NCBI RefSeq assembly: GCF_010093815.1
Contig: NW_022985549.1
Location: 558,001-622,000, forward strand
From: Pseudovirgaria hyperparasitica
Taxonomy: Eukaryota > Ascomycota > Dothideomycetes > Acrospermales > Acrospermaceae
DNA length: 64,000 bases
Reading direction: 5' to 3'
The position numbers were made by a program, and so were the translations under genes. Below are positions 45,247-54,896 of this stretch, one piece after another. How positions within the stretch are numbered: position 1 is the first letter of the stretch; each line of letters opens with the position of its first letter. A model generated the notes under the pieces. That model did not search any database. It was not told the origin of the DNA and saw only the letters and a list, made by a program, of their open reading frames with translations.

Positions 45247-47115
45247 ATGGCGAGCAGATACTCATCGAGCACCACGTTACCATCGCGCCCTTATGAAACA
45301 TATCAATCGACAGAATCACTTAGAAGATCCCAACGCCGGTCCACCCTCAACAATAGCGATTCCAATCCATACCTATTCCAGGAATTTGACGATGATAGAG
45401 ACGACTCAAACTCAATTCACGGATCGAGATCTTTGCATGAGTCGTATAGATCGAGGCAGTCAAGCTCGACGGTTGTGGGACGCCTACCGCCTGATACACC
45501 GATATTCGAGGTTTCTGCCATCAACAGGCCAGGCCGGATATCAAGTTATACTCTACACTCGGTGCATAATGCTCAAGATGATATGAACGCAGATGGATTG
45601 TCACCTGGTGGCGAGTATATCGAAATCATGAAAGAGCCATCACTGCTTCGAGACTGTCCTAACGAAATCGTTGTTGAGCCCCAGGAGGTCAAGATGTCTT
45701 TACCTCATGAAGTCCTCTTCATTGGCGTAGTTGCAGTATCACACTTGATGACACAAGCAGCTCTTGGACAAGCCCTCGCTCCCATCGACATTATTGCCGG
45801 AGACTTTGGTACGAGCAATCCTGGAGAAATGTCTTGGTTCATTGCTGGATACAGTCTCACTGTCGGCACCTTCATTCTGATATCTGGTCGGTTAGGGGAC
45901 ATACTTGGTCACAAGCGCGTGTTTGCCTTTGGCTATGCTTGGTTCGGTGTTTGGAGCGGCTTCGCTGGTTTCAGTATCTATCCTGGTCGGCAGATCTTCT
46001 TCGATATATGCAGAGCTATGCAAGGCATCGGGCCCGCACTGCTAATGCCAAATGCCTTGGCGCTATTTGGACGTGCGTACCCCGCTGGTATCAAGAAGAA
46101 CATCGTCTTTAGCATATTTGGTGCGCTGGCCCCAGCGGGATTCGTCATTGGCGCAGCGTCGGGCAGTTTCTTCAGTCAGCTCGTCTGGTGGCCGTGGGCG
46201 TTCTGGTCGTTTGGTGTCACCTGCCTGGCACTCTCTCTCATGACGCTGCTTGTTATCCCACGGGAGTTGGCAGCTCTGCCTCCGAATCCACCAGGCTTCG
46301 ATGTAACTGGCTCAATATTCGGTGTTTTCGGACTTGTTCTCGTTAACGTTGCTTTCAACAACGCGCCTATGTACGGCTGGGCGAAAGAGCACGTATTCTT
46401 CCTCCTCATCATCGGCCTTATTTGCCTGGGAGCCTTTCTGATCTTCGAACTGCGAGCTGAGTGGCCTCTCTTACCCATCCGTGTGATCAACAGCACGTCT
46501 GCCTTCGCGCTCGGCCTTGTTGGTCTTGGATGGGCCGCATTTGGTGTTTGGGTGTTCTACACCTGTCGTTTTCTCGAAATCGCGCGCGCTGAGACACCGC
46601 TCACTGTTGCTGCTCAATTCTCTCCGGCTGTCATCTGTGGACTCCTAGCTGCAGGCTTGACAGGGTTCTTGTTGACGCACGCGCCAGTCAGTTTCGTTAT
46701 GATGATGAGCATGCTTGCGTTTTTCATCGGCATCACGATCATGGCTGTGATGCCCATGCATCAGGTCTACTGGGCGCAAACGTTTCTTTCAATCATTATA
46801 ATGCCCTTTGGTATGGACATGTCGTTTCCAGCGGCGACAATCATCCTGTCGAATGCGATGCCTAGAGAACATCAGGGCTTAGCGGCTTCACTAGTCAATA
46901 CTGTTGTCAATTACTCAATTTCTATCGCACTCGGTATTGCTGGTACTGTTGAGGTCAGTGTCTCCTCACATGACGGTACGATGGAGGACTTTGTATGGGG
47001 ATGGAGATGTGCGATGTACACGGCGATGGGACTTGCTGGCGCAGGAACTATCCTTGGTACGGTGTTCTTCACAAGAAGTTTGGTGAGAGAAGGGTGGAAG
47101 GTCATGGACCATTGA
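45247..47115 (+). CDS. DHA2-type MFS transporter (14 TM drug:H+ antiporter-like)
   Basis: Intronless gene for a 622-residue membrane protein. The first 150 residues are cytosolic, polar and Ser/Arg-rich. From about 155 on, the hydrophobic pattern fits 13-14 transmembrane helices, as in DHA2 transporters of the aminotriazole/Atr1 and Sge1 type. MFS motif A is present after helix 2 as SGRLGDILGHKR; ICRAMQGIGPALLMPNALAL and GALAPAGFVIGAASGSF match motifs B and C of antiporters. The best guess is proton-driven export of a small organic compound, boron or a drug. No biosynthetic genes surround it, so a role in secondary-metabolite export is not supported by context. An in-frame shift to another ATG is not needed. 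Confidence 0.92.
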   Translation: MASRYSSSTTLPSRPYETYQSTESLRRSQRRSTLNNSDSNPYLFQEFDDDRDDSNSIHGSRSLHESYRSRQSSSTVVGRLPPDTPIFEVSAINRPGRISSYTLHSVHNAQDDMNADGLSPGGEYIEIMKEPSLLRDCPNEIVVEPQEVKMSLPHEVLFIGVVAVSHLMTQAALGQALAPIDIIAGDFGTSNPGEMSWFIAGYSLTVGTFILISGRLGDILGHKRVFAFGYAWFGVWSGFAGFSIYPGRQIFFDICRAMQGIGPALLMPNALALFGRAYPAGIKKNIVFSIFGALAPAGFVIGAASGSFFSQLVWWPWAFWSFGVTCLALSLMTLLVIPRELAALPPNPPGFDVTGSIFGVFGLVLVNVAFNNAPMYGWAKEHVFFLLIIGLICLGAFLIFELRAEWPLLPIRVINSTSAFALGLVGLGWAAFGVWVFYTCRFLEIARAETPLTVAAQFSPAVICGLLAAGLTGFLLTHAPVSFVMMMSMLAFFIGITIMAVMPMHQVYWAQTFLSIIIMPFGMDMSFPAATIILSNAMPREHQGLAASLVNTVVNYSISIALGIAGTVEVSVSSHDGTMEDFVWGWRCAMYTAMGLAGAGTILGTVFFTRSLVREGWKVMDH

Positions 47116-47869
47116 TCTGAAAGTTTGCAGGCACATTTGCTCGTTTCTCGCCTAGCCTCTCTCTTGTTTCGCAGTGGGAAGCCTTTTTCACATGCAATGA
47201 TATCACCCACCGTGTCATGATTTCATTTCTTATCTTCCTCGTCACGCAGATTGGAGCTAAAGGTTTCTTACTTCTGCGTGCATGGTGTATATAGCTTAGT
47301 CTCCTTCTTCTTTATCTTTCTTTCTTTCTTTCTTCTTATTCTTGCCTCGACTCGAGATCTCCTTAATCTATTGATGCTACTCATCAGAATCTGGCATGAC
47401 CGTGCGCAAGTACATGTCGACGCAATATCAGCGCCGCGTATCTTGGTAAATTCAATTCAAATCCTAGACACCAGCATTCAAATAAATGTATCACCCACTA
47501 TATGCTTTTATATCTCTTGAGCTTGAGTGGCATTTGTATGGAGTCTCACAGCATCATGATTCGTCCCAGCATCCCAAATAATACCGTCAAATGCTCCAGT
47601 CACTCTGATGCCAATATGACGGAACATGCAACAGTGGCGTTGAACCTGAAGATCATTATTTGTTTTGCCCTCCATTGATGAACCATTCCTTGGCTATTAG
47701 CGCGGGGCTGAGCTTAGCTCTTAGGTTACCCCGCCACACTCAAAAGCCTTCCTTGCCCAGAGCTCTTATTACCAACTCTTCTCCACGAAATACTACCCAT
47801 CACCTTCACCTTTCGATCAACCTGGCTTCGCACCTCATCCGTCGCACATTTACGTTCACTGCTATCAGA
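47116..47869. other. Intergenic region, FKBP12 promoter
   Basis: Non-coding DNA between two plus-strand genes. Pyrimidine-rich near 47300-47340. An ORF that runs into the FKBP gene from 47660 in the same frame has no family similarity before the Met at 47870. Confidence 0.5.
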
Positions 47870-48325
47870 ATGGGCGTCAAAAAGACCGTCATCAAGGAGG
47901 GCTCCGGCGCTTCGCCGAACAAGGGCGACACCGTCACCATGCTATACACCGGCTGGCTACGCACACCAGGCCAGCCTGAGGAGAAGGGCAAGGAGTTTGA
48001 TAGCACACAGAAGCCGGGTCGTGGACCGTTCCAGACACCGATTGGTGTTAGCCGGGTCATCAAGGGTGAGTGGAGTCAATCGCGGTCAGGGACGATAGCT
48101 GACAGGTGGCGCAATAGGTTGGGACGAGGGCGTTCCGACTATGAAGGTTGGCGAGAAAGCGAGACTTGATATCTCGTCTGATTATGCGTATGGTTCGCAG
48201 GAATTCCCTGGCCTCATTCCTCCTCACTCTGATCTCATCTTGTTAGTACCTACTGCGGATCTGATGATAAGAGAAAGAACATCTAACACGTTAGCAGTGA
48301 GGTCGAGCTCGTCAAGATCAACTAA
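47870..48325 (+). CDS. FPR1: FKBP12-type peptidyl-prolyl cis-trans isomerase
   Basis: Predicted 115-residue protein in three exons: 47870-48065, 48118-48241 and 48298-48325 (introns 52 and 56 bp). The last exon has 28 bases and adds the terminal strand (FEVELVKIN). The sequence is a complete FKBP fold: GDTVTMLYTGWL, KEFDST, PFQTPIGVSRVIKGWDEG, MKVGEKARLDISSDYAYG and LIPPHSDLIFEVEL. Residues that line the FK506/rapamycin pocket (Tyr in LYTGWL, Asp in FDST, Phe in PFQT, Val-Ile in RVIKGW, Trp, Tyr in YAYG) are all kept, so it should bind these drugs. In place of the usual short loop there is a few-residue insertion TPGQPEEKG before KEFDST. Cytosolic isomerase. Confidence 0.95.
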
Positions 48326-50206
48326 GCACAACCCAATCATCGTTAGATAGTCCTGTAAAGGCTGAAGATAACTGGGCACCGCGAAATACCGTAATGCAAG
48401 GAGAATCGTAGAATAAAAAGAAATTAATCCCATAGCCCGCTGTGATTTTATTGGCCCAAACAAGTTCTAACTGTATGCATGCGTTCCCATCCTCTGCAAC
48501 CATGGGTTCTTTCCTTAATGCATGAAGGTGCAATCGTCTCAAACTCAGATTCAGCAGCTCCTGGTCGCATAACCTCGGTATAATAAATCGTAGTATGTCC
48601 ATTTTCTTGCCCTGACTAAAGCGCGGAATCAATGGCGGTCGATCTCCTCAATCAAAACGTCAAGTTTTCAACCTACCGTTGAGCATAAAATTCACTAACT
48701 GCCAGAATTATAGTAACAAGACTGAAGATACCAGTCCCAGCGGATAACCGAGCGGCTCAGTGTCACATCTAGTGTATTATAATATTCAAACACCAAACAT
48801 TGGGAAAATCAAGTCTCCAACCGCATCCCTTCTTGTCCATCTTATATTCAACAACTATAACACAACATAATAACAAAGAACTGTCTAGGCTCGGACCAGC
48901 CCTGCCACATATCAAATTGATGCTACTAGCCTTTAAATCAGCTTGGTGTTGTACTCAAAGCCACGAGGGTATATATCTGTTGTAGCTGATGATGTCGTTT
49001 GGCACGTCTCTTGCGCGGCGATTCTCGTGGTATTTGACGTGCTTCTGAAAAGACCCCTGTGAACGTCAGTCATCTTTCTATCCTCTGCCAGAGGTAAAGC
49101 ATGACGTCCATCGTTGTCGTTATCAACCAATTTTCACCAATCTGCAAAAGTAGACTTATCATTTTCCCGGACTCCTGTCATTCTTAAGGGGCGCCTGAGA
49201 GAGCTCTCTGCAGCTAGTAGCACACCCAATCAACATCTTGATAGATCCCTCATGGTTGTACCTTTTGTCTGAACTGCTATAAGGTGGAGTGTTCCCATCT
49301 CGAGAATATTGACATCAGCACCATCTTCAAGTCAGATCTCCATGGTTATATGCCTATGTCATAAGAGATATGCGAGTTATTTTGTACTGGTCAGTGTGGT
49401 GGTCAAATGCCGGCTTGCTTCATTTTATTCCATTGAGGTCTATCTTCGACTAGACTGGGATAAGTGCATCCGTGCTACCCTTGACTGTCGCTAGATGAGC
49501 AAAAGTCCCTTCTACATGACATGGGAGAGATTGAAAAGACCAGATACACCAAGAAATGCCGTTCCAACTTGCCCTATTATCAAGACGGTATAGCAAGTCG
49601 TGAATAGACTAGTGGGAATCTGTGGACTATAAGCCAGGGTGAATCCGGCTATAACCTCTTGCCGATTCGCCACGCCTGATAAATCTTGCTGTTGAGTCTC
49701 AAATGGACTGGCCAATAAGGACAGCCACTTGTCCATTTCTTGATGGGTCTTATCTATACTCGTCCAGCAGGAGTTATCTAACAACTGTTTGAGCGGGTGA
49801 ATATCGAGTGACAGGACATCAGTGCCAGGTTTCCTTAAATTGATTACATATGCTTCAAATGACACAACATGGGGATTCGATCCTTAATAGTGTCTCAACC
49901 TCTTTGGCAGCTCCAACAGGTCGAGATTACTATCCTACATGATCTCTACCTTTTCTAAAGTGACTATAAGACTATTAGTATTTAGTTTCGATCATTAGCG
50001 TGTAAAAAAGGGTATAGACTTATATATAGCTATACTTTAGGGTAGTAATAGTTAGATATACTCTTTCTTATACAGTTATACTTATAGGGTAATGATGTGT
50101 TTTCTAGTAATAAGTAAAATAAGCTAAGATATAGTATGCAGAGTGCTTCTTTACTATTATACTGCCTGGTATCTTTATATAGAGGTTTATTCTATTTATA
50201 TCGGCG
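48326..50206. other. Gene-poor stretch with an AT-rich block
   Basis: 1.9 kb without a convincing gene. The minus-strand ORF at 49512-49865 (117 codons) has ordinary composition but no recognisable motif. About 49920-50200 is strongly AT-rich with many TATA- and CTATA-like words, which may reflect decayed repeat DNA; I could not identify a parent element. Confidence 0.45.
49512..49865 (-). CDS. Small hypothetical ORF, weak support
   Basis: Open frame of 117 codons with a protein-like composition (for example THQEMDKWLSLLASPFETQQ and FTTCYTVLIIGQVGTAFLGV). No domain recognised. It could be a fragment of a larger or decayed gene, or a chance ORF. Confidence 0.2.
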   Translation of the reverse strand: MSFEAYVINLRKPGTDVLSLDIHPLKQLLDNSCWTSIDKTHQEMDKWLSLLASPFETQQQDLSGVANRQEVIAGFTLAYSPQIPTSLFTTCYTVLIIGQVGTAFLGVSGLFNLSHVM

Positions 50207-51414
50207 TCATAGTGACCTTCCTTCTTCATATGCGGGTGGTGGTGGTGGCCAAGGGGCCCCCTGGTAATAATGATCCAGGCTTGTAATCAAATGCCCATCT
50301 CCCTTACGATATTTTGTAAGAAATGGATTGTAAGGACGAAGCCTTATCCCCCAATCCCCTAACATGACAAGCATGGCAAGGTACGCTATATAACAAGTTA
50401 ATGCTTAATCAAAATTACAGATATATAAGCATATAATACTTACCATAACTTTGTACATTCCATAGCGCAAATTCAGTTTTTAATTTCGTACACACGTGCC
50501 ATGAATAGACTGGTGCAAAGTCCTCCGGTGGCCCTTTCATAAATATTAGTGATATCTCTACTTTGGACATATCTATCGGACGTACCTTTGATTGACACTA
50601 TTGTATGCATCCACTGATAGAATATTACAAGACTTAAAACACTATCCGGATCCGGACTCTTCCAATGCGAAAGTGGGAAGTCGATAGGGTAATTCTCCGT
50701 AAGATCGTACATCGTCTTGGGCTCCATGTCTTGACAAAGATCGCAGATGGTCATGGCGCTAAACATTTTAGCATCATCAATATAAGTGGCGGCGAGCGGA
50801 CGTCTCCACAGCAGGTTGCTAGATCTACAAACCGGTGGTTCATTTTCGGTGAAGTGGGAATTAAGAATACCATCTTCTGTCATGAAGGTGAACTGTTCTG
50901 TCGTATCTTTCCATGATTTTTTTGGTATCGGTCGCCGCCAGGTTCTCGGTTCATCAGGGAGCTTTTTCCAGCGTCTATCGTTGTCACAGAAGATGCGCGT
51001 TGCTAATTGTCCTCGCATCGGGGTCTCTTTAAGACGTGTCATCTCTCCTAGACGGCGCATTGTGTCTAACACATCCGTGAAGTTGCTATGGTCCGGGCCA
51101 TCAATCTTGAAAAGTTGTTGCAGAATAATTGGCATATCTATATCTTTCTTACCCCTTGCACTCCCATGATCTTTATAATCCTTCAAGCCTTGCATACGAG
51201 ACCAGATTCGCTGTGCCATTATTATTACCTCCTCGACAGCCGCTTCGATACCTGTCCACTCGGCGGTGAGACATGAGGGATCGATATAATATTGTGGCGT
51301 CGTGCCTGTCCTAAAATATTGTCTCGTCGTGCCTGTTGGAGAATATCTTCCCGCCGTGGCTGTCGGAAGGCGAAAGAGATAAATAAAGAGTGTGAATAGT
51401 ACTAGAGAGACCAT
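50207..51414 (-). CDS. Lys-specific metallo-endopeptidase-like secreted protein, degenerate
   Basis: Host gene of about 380 codons. The N-terminal MVSLVLFTLFIYLFRLPTAT looks like a signal peptide. Exon 51414-50444 encodes most of the protein, and a 58-bp GT-AG intron (50443-50386) leads to the last exon 50385-50207, which ends in RLRPYNPF and a Pro-rich APWPPPPPAYEEG tail. The pattern near the end (LVIFYQWMHTIV, DITNIYE, GGLCTSLFMARVY, FALWNVQSYAYLAML) follows that of fungal Lys-specific metallo-endopeptidase (M35-like) proteins, where HExxH is followed by a Gly-rich/Asp region and an NA-SY helix. Here the zinc motif reads YQWMH, so catalysis is doubtful. The reading frame changes by one base within a short A-run near 50488 between ARVYEIK and TEFALWNVQSY, so it is either a recent pseudogene or has a sequence error. 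The frame is open upstream to 51507. Confidence 0.6.
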
Positions 51415-51997
51415 GGTATAGTAGAACGAAAGTCGCGAAGAATTGAAATTCCGAGAGATTTTTGATCTGTCTATGTCATAATAATAAGTTAAACCATCTA
51501 GATCCATTAAGAAGCACGAGCGCGGGATTTTCTATCTCTTTAAACCAGTAAAATATAGAAGTAGACATTCTTGGCCCTAGCTTGTTCCAACGTCATTAGT
51601 TCTAAGCGTGATTGGTCTAAAAATAGGCCTCGAAATCTTTTAGGGATGTATCTTCTAATAATATAATTATCTGTAACACGTCTTCTGTCACGTCTTCGGT
51701 AATTACCACTGGCATGATCTTAGTAAACTGAGACCACTTTACCAAGATACATCCGGATAACACTAGCTCGGCTTTGGGCCCTGCTGCAAGGTTTTGGCAG
51801 ATGTACGAAAATATAATAAGCTAGTTCTATTAATGTCCGCGAATCACTTACACCATATCTATTACTCAGGCTTGATATAGACCTTAAATTATTGAAGGAA
51901 CGTATGTATAACGCAGGTAATGCGCTTTACTTCGCATTCCTATATCCCCGTGCTTTCTCTCTAATTCCTCCAAAGCTCCACGCGTTCCATGTATCCA
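51415..51997. other. Intergenic region, no gene recognised
   Basis: AT-leaning non-coding DNA between two minus-strand genes; includes the promoter of the metallo-endopeptidase-like gene. Nothing recognised. Confidence 0.5.
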
Positions 51998-53482
51998 CTA
52001 GGATCTCATTCCAAACACTGGTCCGGGCGCCGGTCCCGCGCGATATACTAGCACCTGCCTATGCAGCTCGTCGTACGGATCCACAGGCTCGACATACTGA
52101 CATTGTGTGAACGAGACATAGAGCTGTTTCAGAAACACGCCTTGTCGGTCTTCGCGATAGGTGGAGCCCAGGAGCGGTTTGATGGCGGATGTGGCGGTGG
52201 CAGTATGGTAGAAGGGGATGCGGCTGTGGGACTTGTGTTAGTTTGGTCTTTGTTGGGGAGATTGGGCGAGGGCAAAGGTGGGAAAGGGGCCATACGGAAA
52301 TAGATGGTGCACGACGTGGTAGTCGATGATATTGTGAAATAGAAGGCGTCCGATCCATCCGAAATCGCGATCAATCGTCGCCGTGGCGCCGTGTAGAAAG
52401 GACCATGCTGAATCTTCGTACTTCGGAACCTGCGGGTGTGTATGGTGTAGGTATGTGATTGCGACGATCCAGTGGTTGAGCCAGAGCCAGGGGAACAGAT
52501 ATATGAGGGCGACGGTTTGCCAGGAGGTTGCTAGGACGAGCTTATAGAGCAGGAATGTAGTCGCTAGAATGCCCATGTCGGAGGCGAGGATATAGTATGC
52601 TTCAGAGTGGCAGAAGAGCGTGCTCCATGGAAGGAAATGACTGTTGCCGAGGAAATGCTGCGAGGGCGGGCCTGAGATACTGTTAGGAGCGGCGGTGATA
52701 TTAGTCAAGAGGTACCAGGGCCAGCCGACGAGTTGCTGGAGAACGATTCGCAGGAGGGTGGAAAGAGGGGAGTCTTCAGCGAGGTGGGCAAGGGGGTCGA
52801 GAGAGTCGAGGGACCTGGACAGACGGGCGAGATATTCGGCCTTGCGTGGAGGCACATAGTTGTGGTCTTTGGCAAGATTGTTGGCGTAAATGTGGTGACG
52901 GCGGTGGGTGGAGCGCCAGGCAAAGTAGGGCGTGAGAAGGGCAGAATGGAGGAGGAAGCCGATAGTGTTATTGAGGGTATCAGAGGGCGAGAAGGCTGAA
53001 TGGCCACATTCATGGCCGAGAACCTTTGGAAAGGGGTCAGTCGAAGGGCAGGAGAGTGGAGTGGGTGAATATATAAATCATTGGACTTACCCAGAGTCCG
53101 GTCAGGACTAGGCCTTGGGCGTAACCATATAAGAGCCAAGCACTGGTGCGTAGCAGAGCGTTGGGAATCTGCGGGATGTAGAGGAAAGCAACAGCACATA
53201 GAGTTGTGGCGAGAACCAGGTCTCGGACAGTGTAGTAGAAGGCGTAGCGGTATAGGGGTTTGAAGCAATGAGCTGGAATGGCTTTGCGAAGGTCGTCCAC
53301 TGTGACCGAGGAATGTAGTTTCTCAAACTCTATTAGCGACGCTGTCTACGTACATAATAGGGGTGGCTTACACCTGCCTCGCACCTCTGTGACGGTTGAT
53401 CTTTGCTGTTAACATCACAAACATACTTGAGTTCATCCCCTTTCTTGTTGGATGTGTCCGTCTTCTCGTTGTATTCGTCCAT
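51998..53482 (-). CDS. Membrane fatty-acid desaturase, delta-12 (oleate) type
   Basis: Predicted 433-residue membrane enzyme in four exons: 53482-53374, 53329-53091, 53023-52296 and 52223-51998 (introns 44, 67, 72 bp). All three histidine boxes are present: HECGH (first residues of exon 3), HRRHH and HVVHH. The first intron joins RCEAEFEKLHSSVTVDDLRK, the second completes VLGHECGHSAFS, the third completes HHLFPRIPFYH. Four or more hydrophobic helices surround the boxes. The TVDDLRKAIPAHCFKPLYRYAFYY segment is typical of delta-12/omega-3 desaturases of fungi and plants (FAD2/FAD3). Delta-12 enzymes turn oleate into linoleate in the ER. Regioselectivity cannot be settled from motifs; an omega-3 desaturase is the alternative. 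Linoleate would be the substrate of the dioxygenase at 8.2-11.5 kb, but the genes lie 40 kb apart. Confidence 0.92.
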
Positions 53483-54896
53483 CTTGTCTTGCTCTGATGC
53501 ATGGGCATGCAGAATACAAGAACGAGCCAGAAAGGTGCCCAAATATATACATATACAGAAGGCTAAGCTATGGTACGGAAGCACTCCCGTATCCCGATCC
53601 CCACTTCATAGCTTAATCGAAATGTTGCATATTATGGTTTTTCAGTTTTCCCAGGCAATCACGGGGCCGAGTGAAAACGAACTGCGCCCCTCGGGTAGGC
53701 TCCATACGATACATCACTTGCCACCTTCCACACCCACATCCAGAGCATCCCATCTGATTGGCACGATTTTTAAAATAATCTTTATGTCACCTCTGCTCTT
53801 GTAAATCCCCACGGTCCATTCTCAGGTTCTGTTCTCGAACGGGCGGGTTCATGATCTTGAAGCTCTTACCAGCACGTCGTATTCAGTTGTGCCATGACAA
53901 ATGATATGACCGAGGCGGCGTCGTATAGTTATGAGGTTATGAAGAGTAGTAATACTGAGACTTCGGCATGTACAATCGGATACAATCTGAGGGCTTAGAT
54001 TAGGTTTATATGATTAGTCGCCCTAAAAGTACAGACTAAGCTTATAATTTATACTAAGGGATTTACATTACTCAAGCTAGATTAGATATATAGAGTATAT
54101 AGACCAAGACCTTTTTATAGGCGAGTTTCAGGTATAAGTAGAGAAACCTAAGACAGAAATTAAAGCTTAAGGCTGCAGTTCAAACCTTAGGTTTCTATTA
54201 TGCCTGAATCTCGCCTGTAAGGCCTTAGTCTATATACACCCTATATATTCAATCTAACATAAGCAATCTGACCCGTTGGATCAAGGTTATATCGTCTTGG
54301 TAATCTTTTTTGAGGCGCAGATTGAGTTTGTATTCTCTATTAGAATTCTTGACCAGATCGAGCTTGCATGGATTCGGATTGTTTGCCATGCCGCAGTCTG
54401 GTACTAATACTATGTACGTACTGTGTTGATGGAACTGATGTGGAAGCCGAGGAAACGTAAGTGAATTAAGGGGGACCCGGACATGAGATAACAGTATGAG
54501 GAAAAGACTCATAACTGTCAATCATAAAACTCCGTCGAAGCAGCGAAAAGAAAACGTGTCCATGAAATAGAAACACGATAAAGGTTTGGAGCTACCGAGA
54601 GATCTAACCCAGTATAGCGTAGCTTAGCTCCCGTCTTCATCCTTGAGGCTCAATCCAGTCTAGTCTGTCTCTTGTTGCGCATTTGCTCCACCTGCAATGT
54701 CACACACTGCTTCTTCCCTTAAAAGCGATATTTTAAGGGTCCATCAACGCAGCCCAACTCCACACACAGGGACAGGAAGCTGTGCATCGTCATAGCACTC
54801 TTATTTGGCAGAATTCGGAACTTCGTGATGCCATTGAATTTCGTAAACAGGTCCCCTGATCCCTCGTCTTGTCCAAAACAAAACAAACTTTCGACA
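53483..54896. other. Intergenic region containing a fold-back element
   Basis: Non-coding DNA between the desaturase start and the permease end, both minus strand. The main feature is the inverted-repeat element at 54078-54256; the flanks from about 53980 are AT-rich. The plus-strand ORF at 54825-55304 overlaps the permease in another frame and is a shadow. Confidence 0.5.
54078..54256. mobile_element. Fold-back (MITE-like) element with 70-75 bp inverted repeats
   Basis: Left arm 54078-54152 and right arm 54186-54256 are reverse complements with roughly 85% match and a few short gaps; a 33-base spacer separates them. Both ends read TAGATT inward, and each is therefore bounded by TA, the target site of Tc1/mariner-type elements. 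It has no coding capacity. The structure could form a long hairpin. Class is inferred from structure; no autonomous partner lies in the window. Confidence 0.7.

Noticed and set aside
45247-47115. Secondary-metabolite cluster around the MFS transporter
   Set aside because: No synthase, tailoring enzyme or local regulator lies within 10 kb on either side; neighbours are eIF4B and FKBP12.
49920-50200. AT-rich block as a decayed transposon
   Set aside because: Strong AT bias and repeated CTATA words are visible, but no ends, coding remnants or repeat partner could be found, so no element is claimed.
8184-53482. Dioxygenase and delta-12 desaturase as one oxylipin cluster
   Set aside because: The two enzymes would act in sequence, but they lie 40 kb apart with many unrelated housekeeping genes between them.
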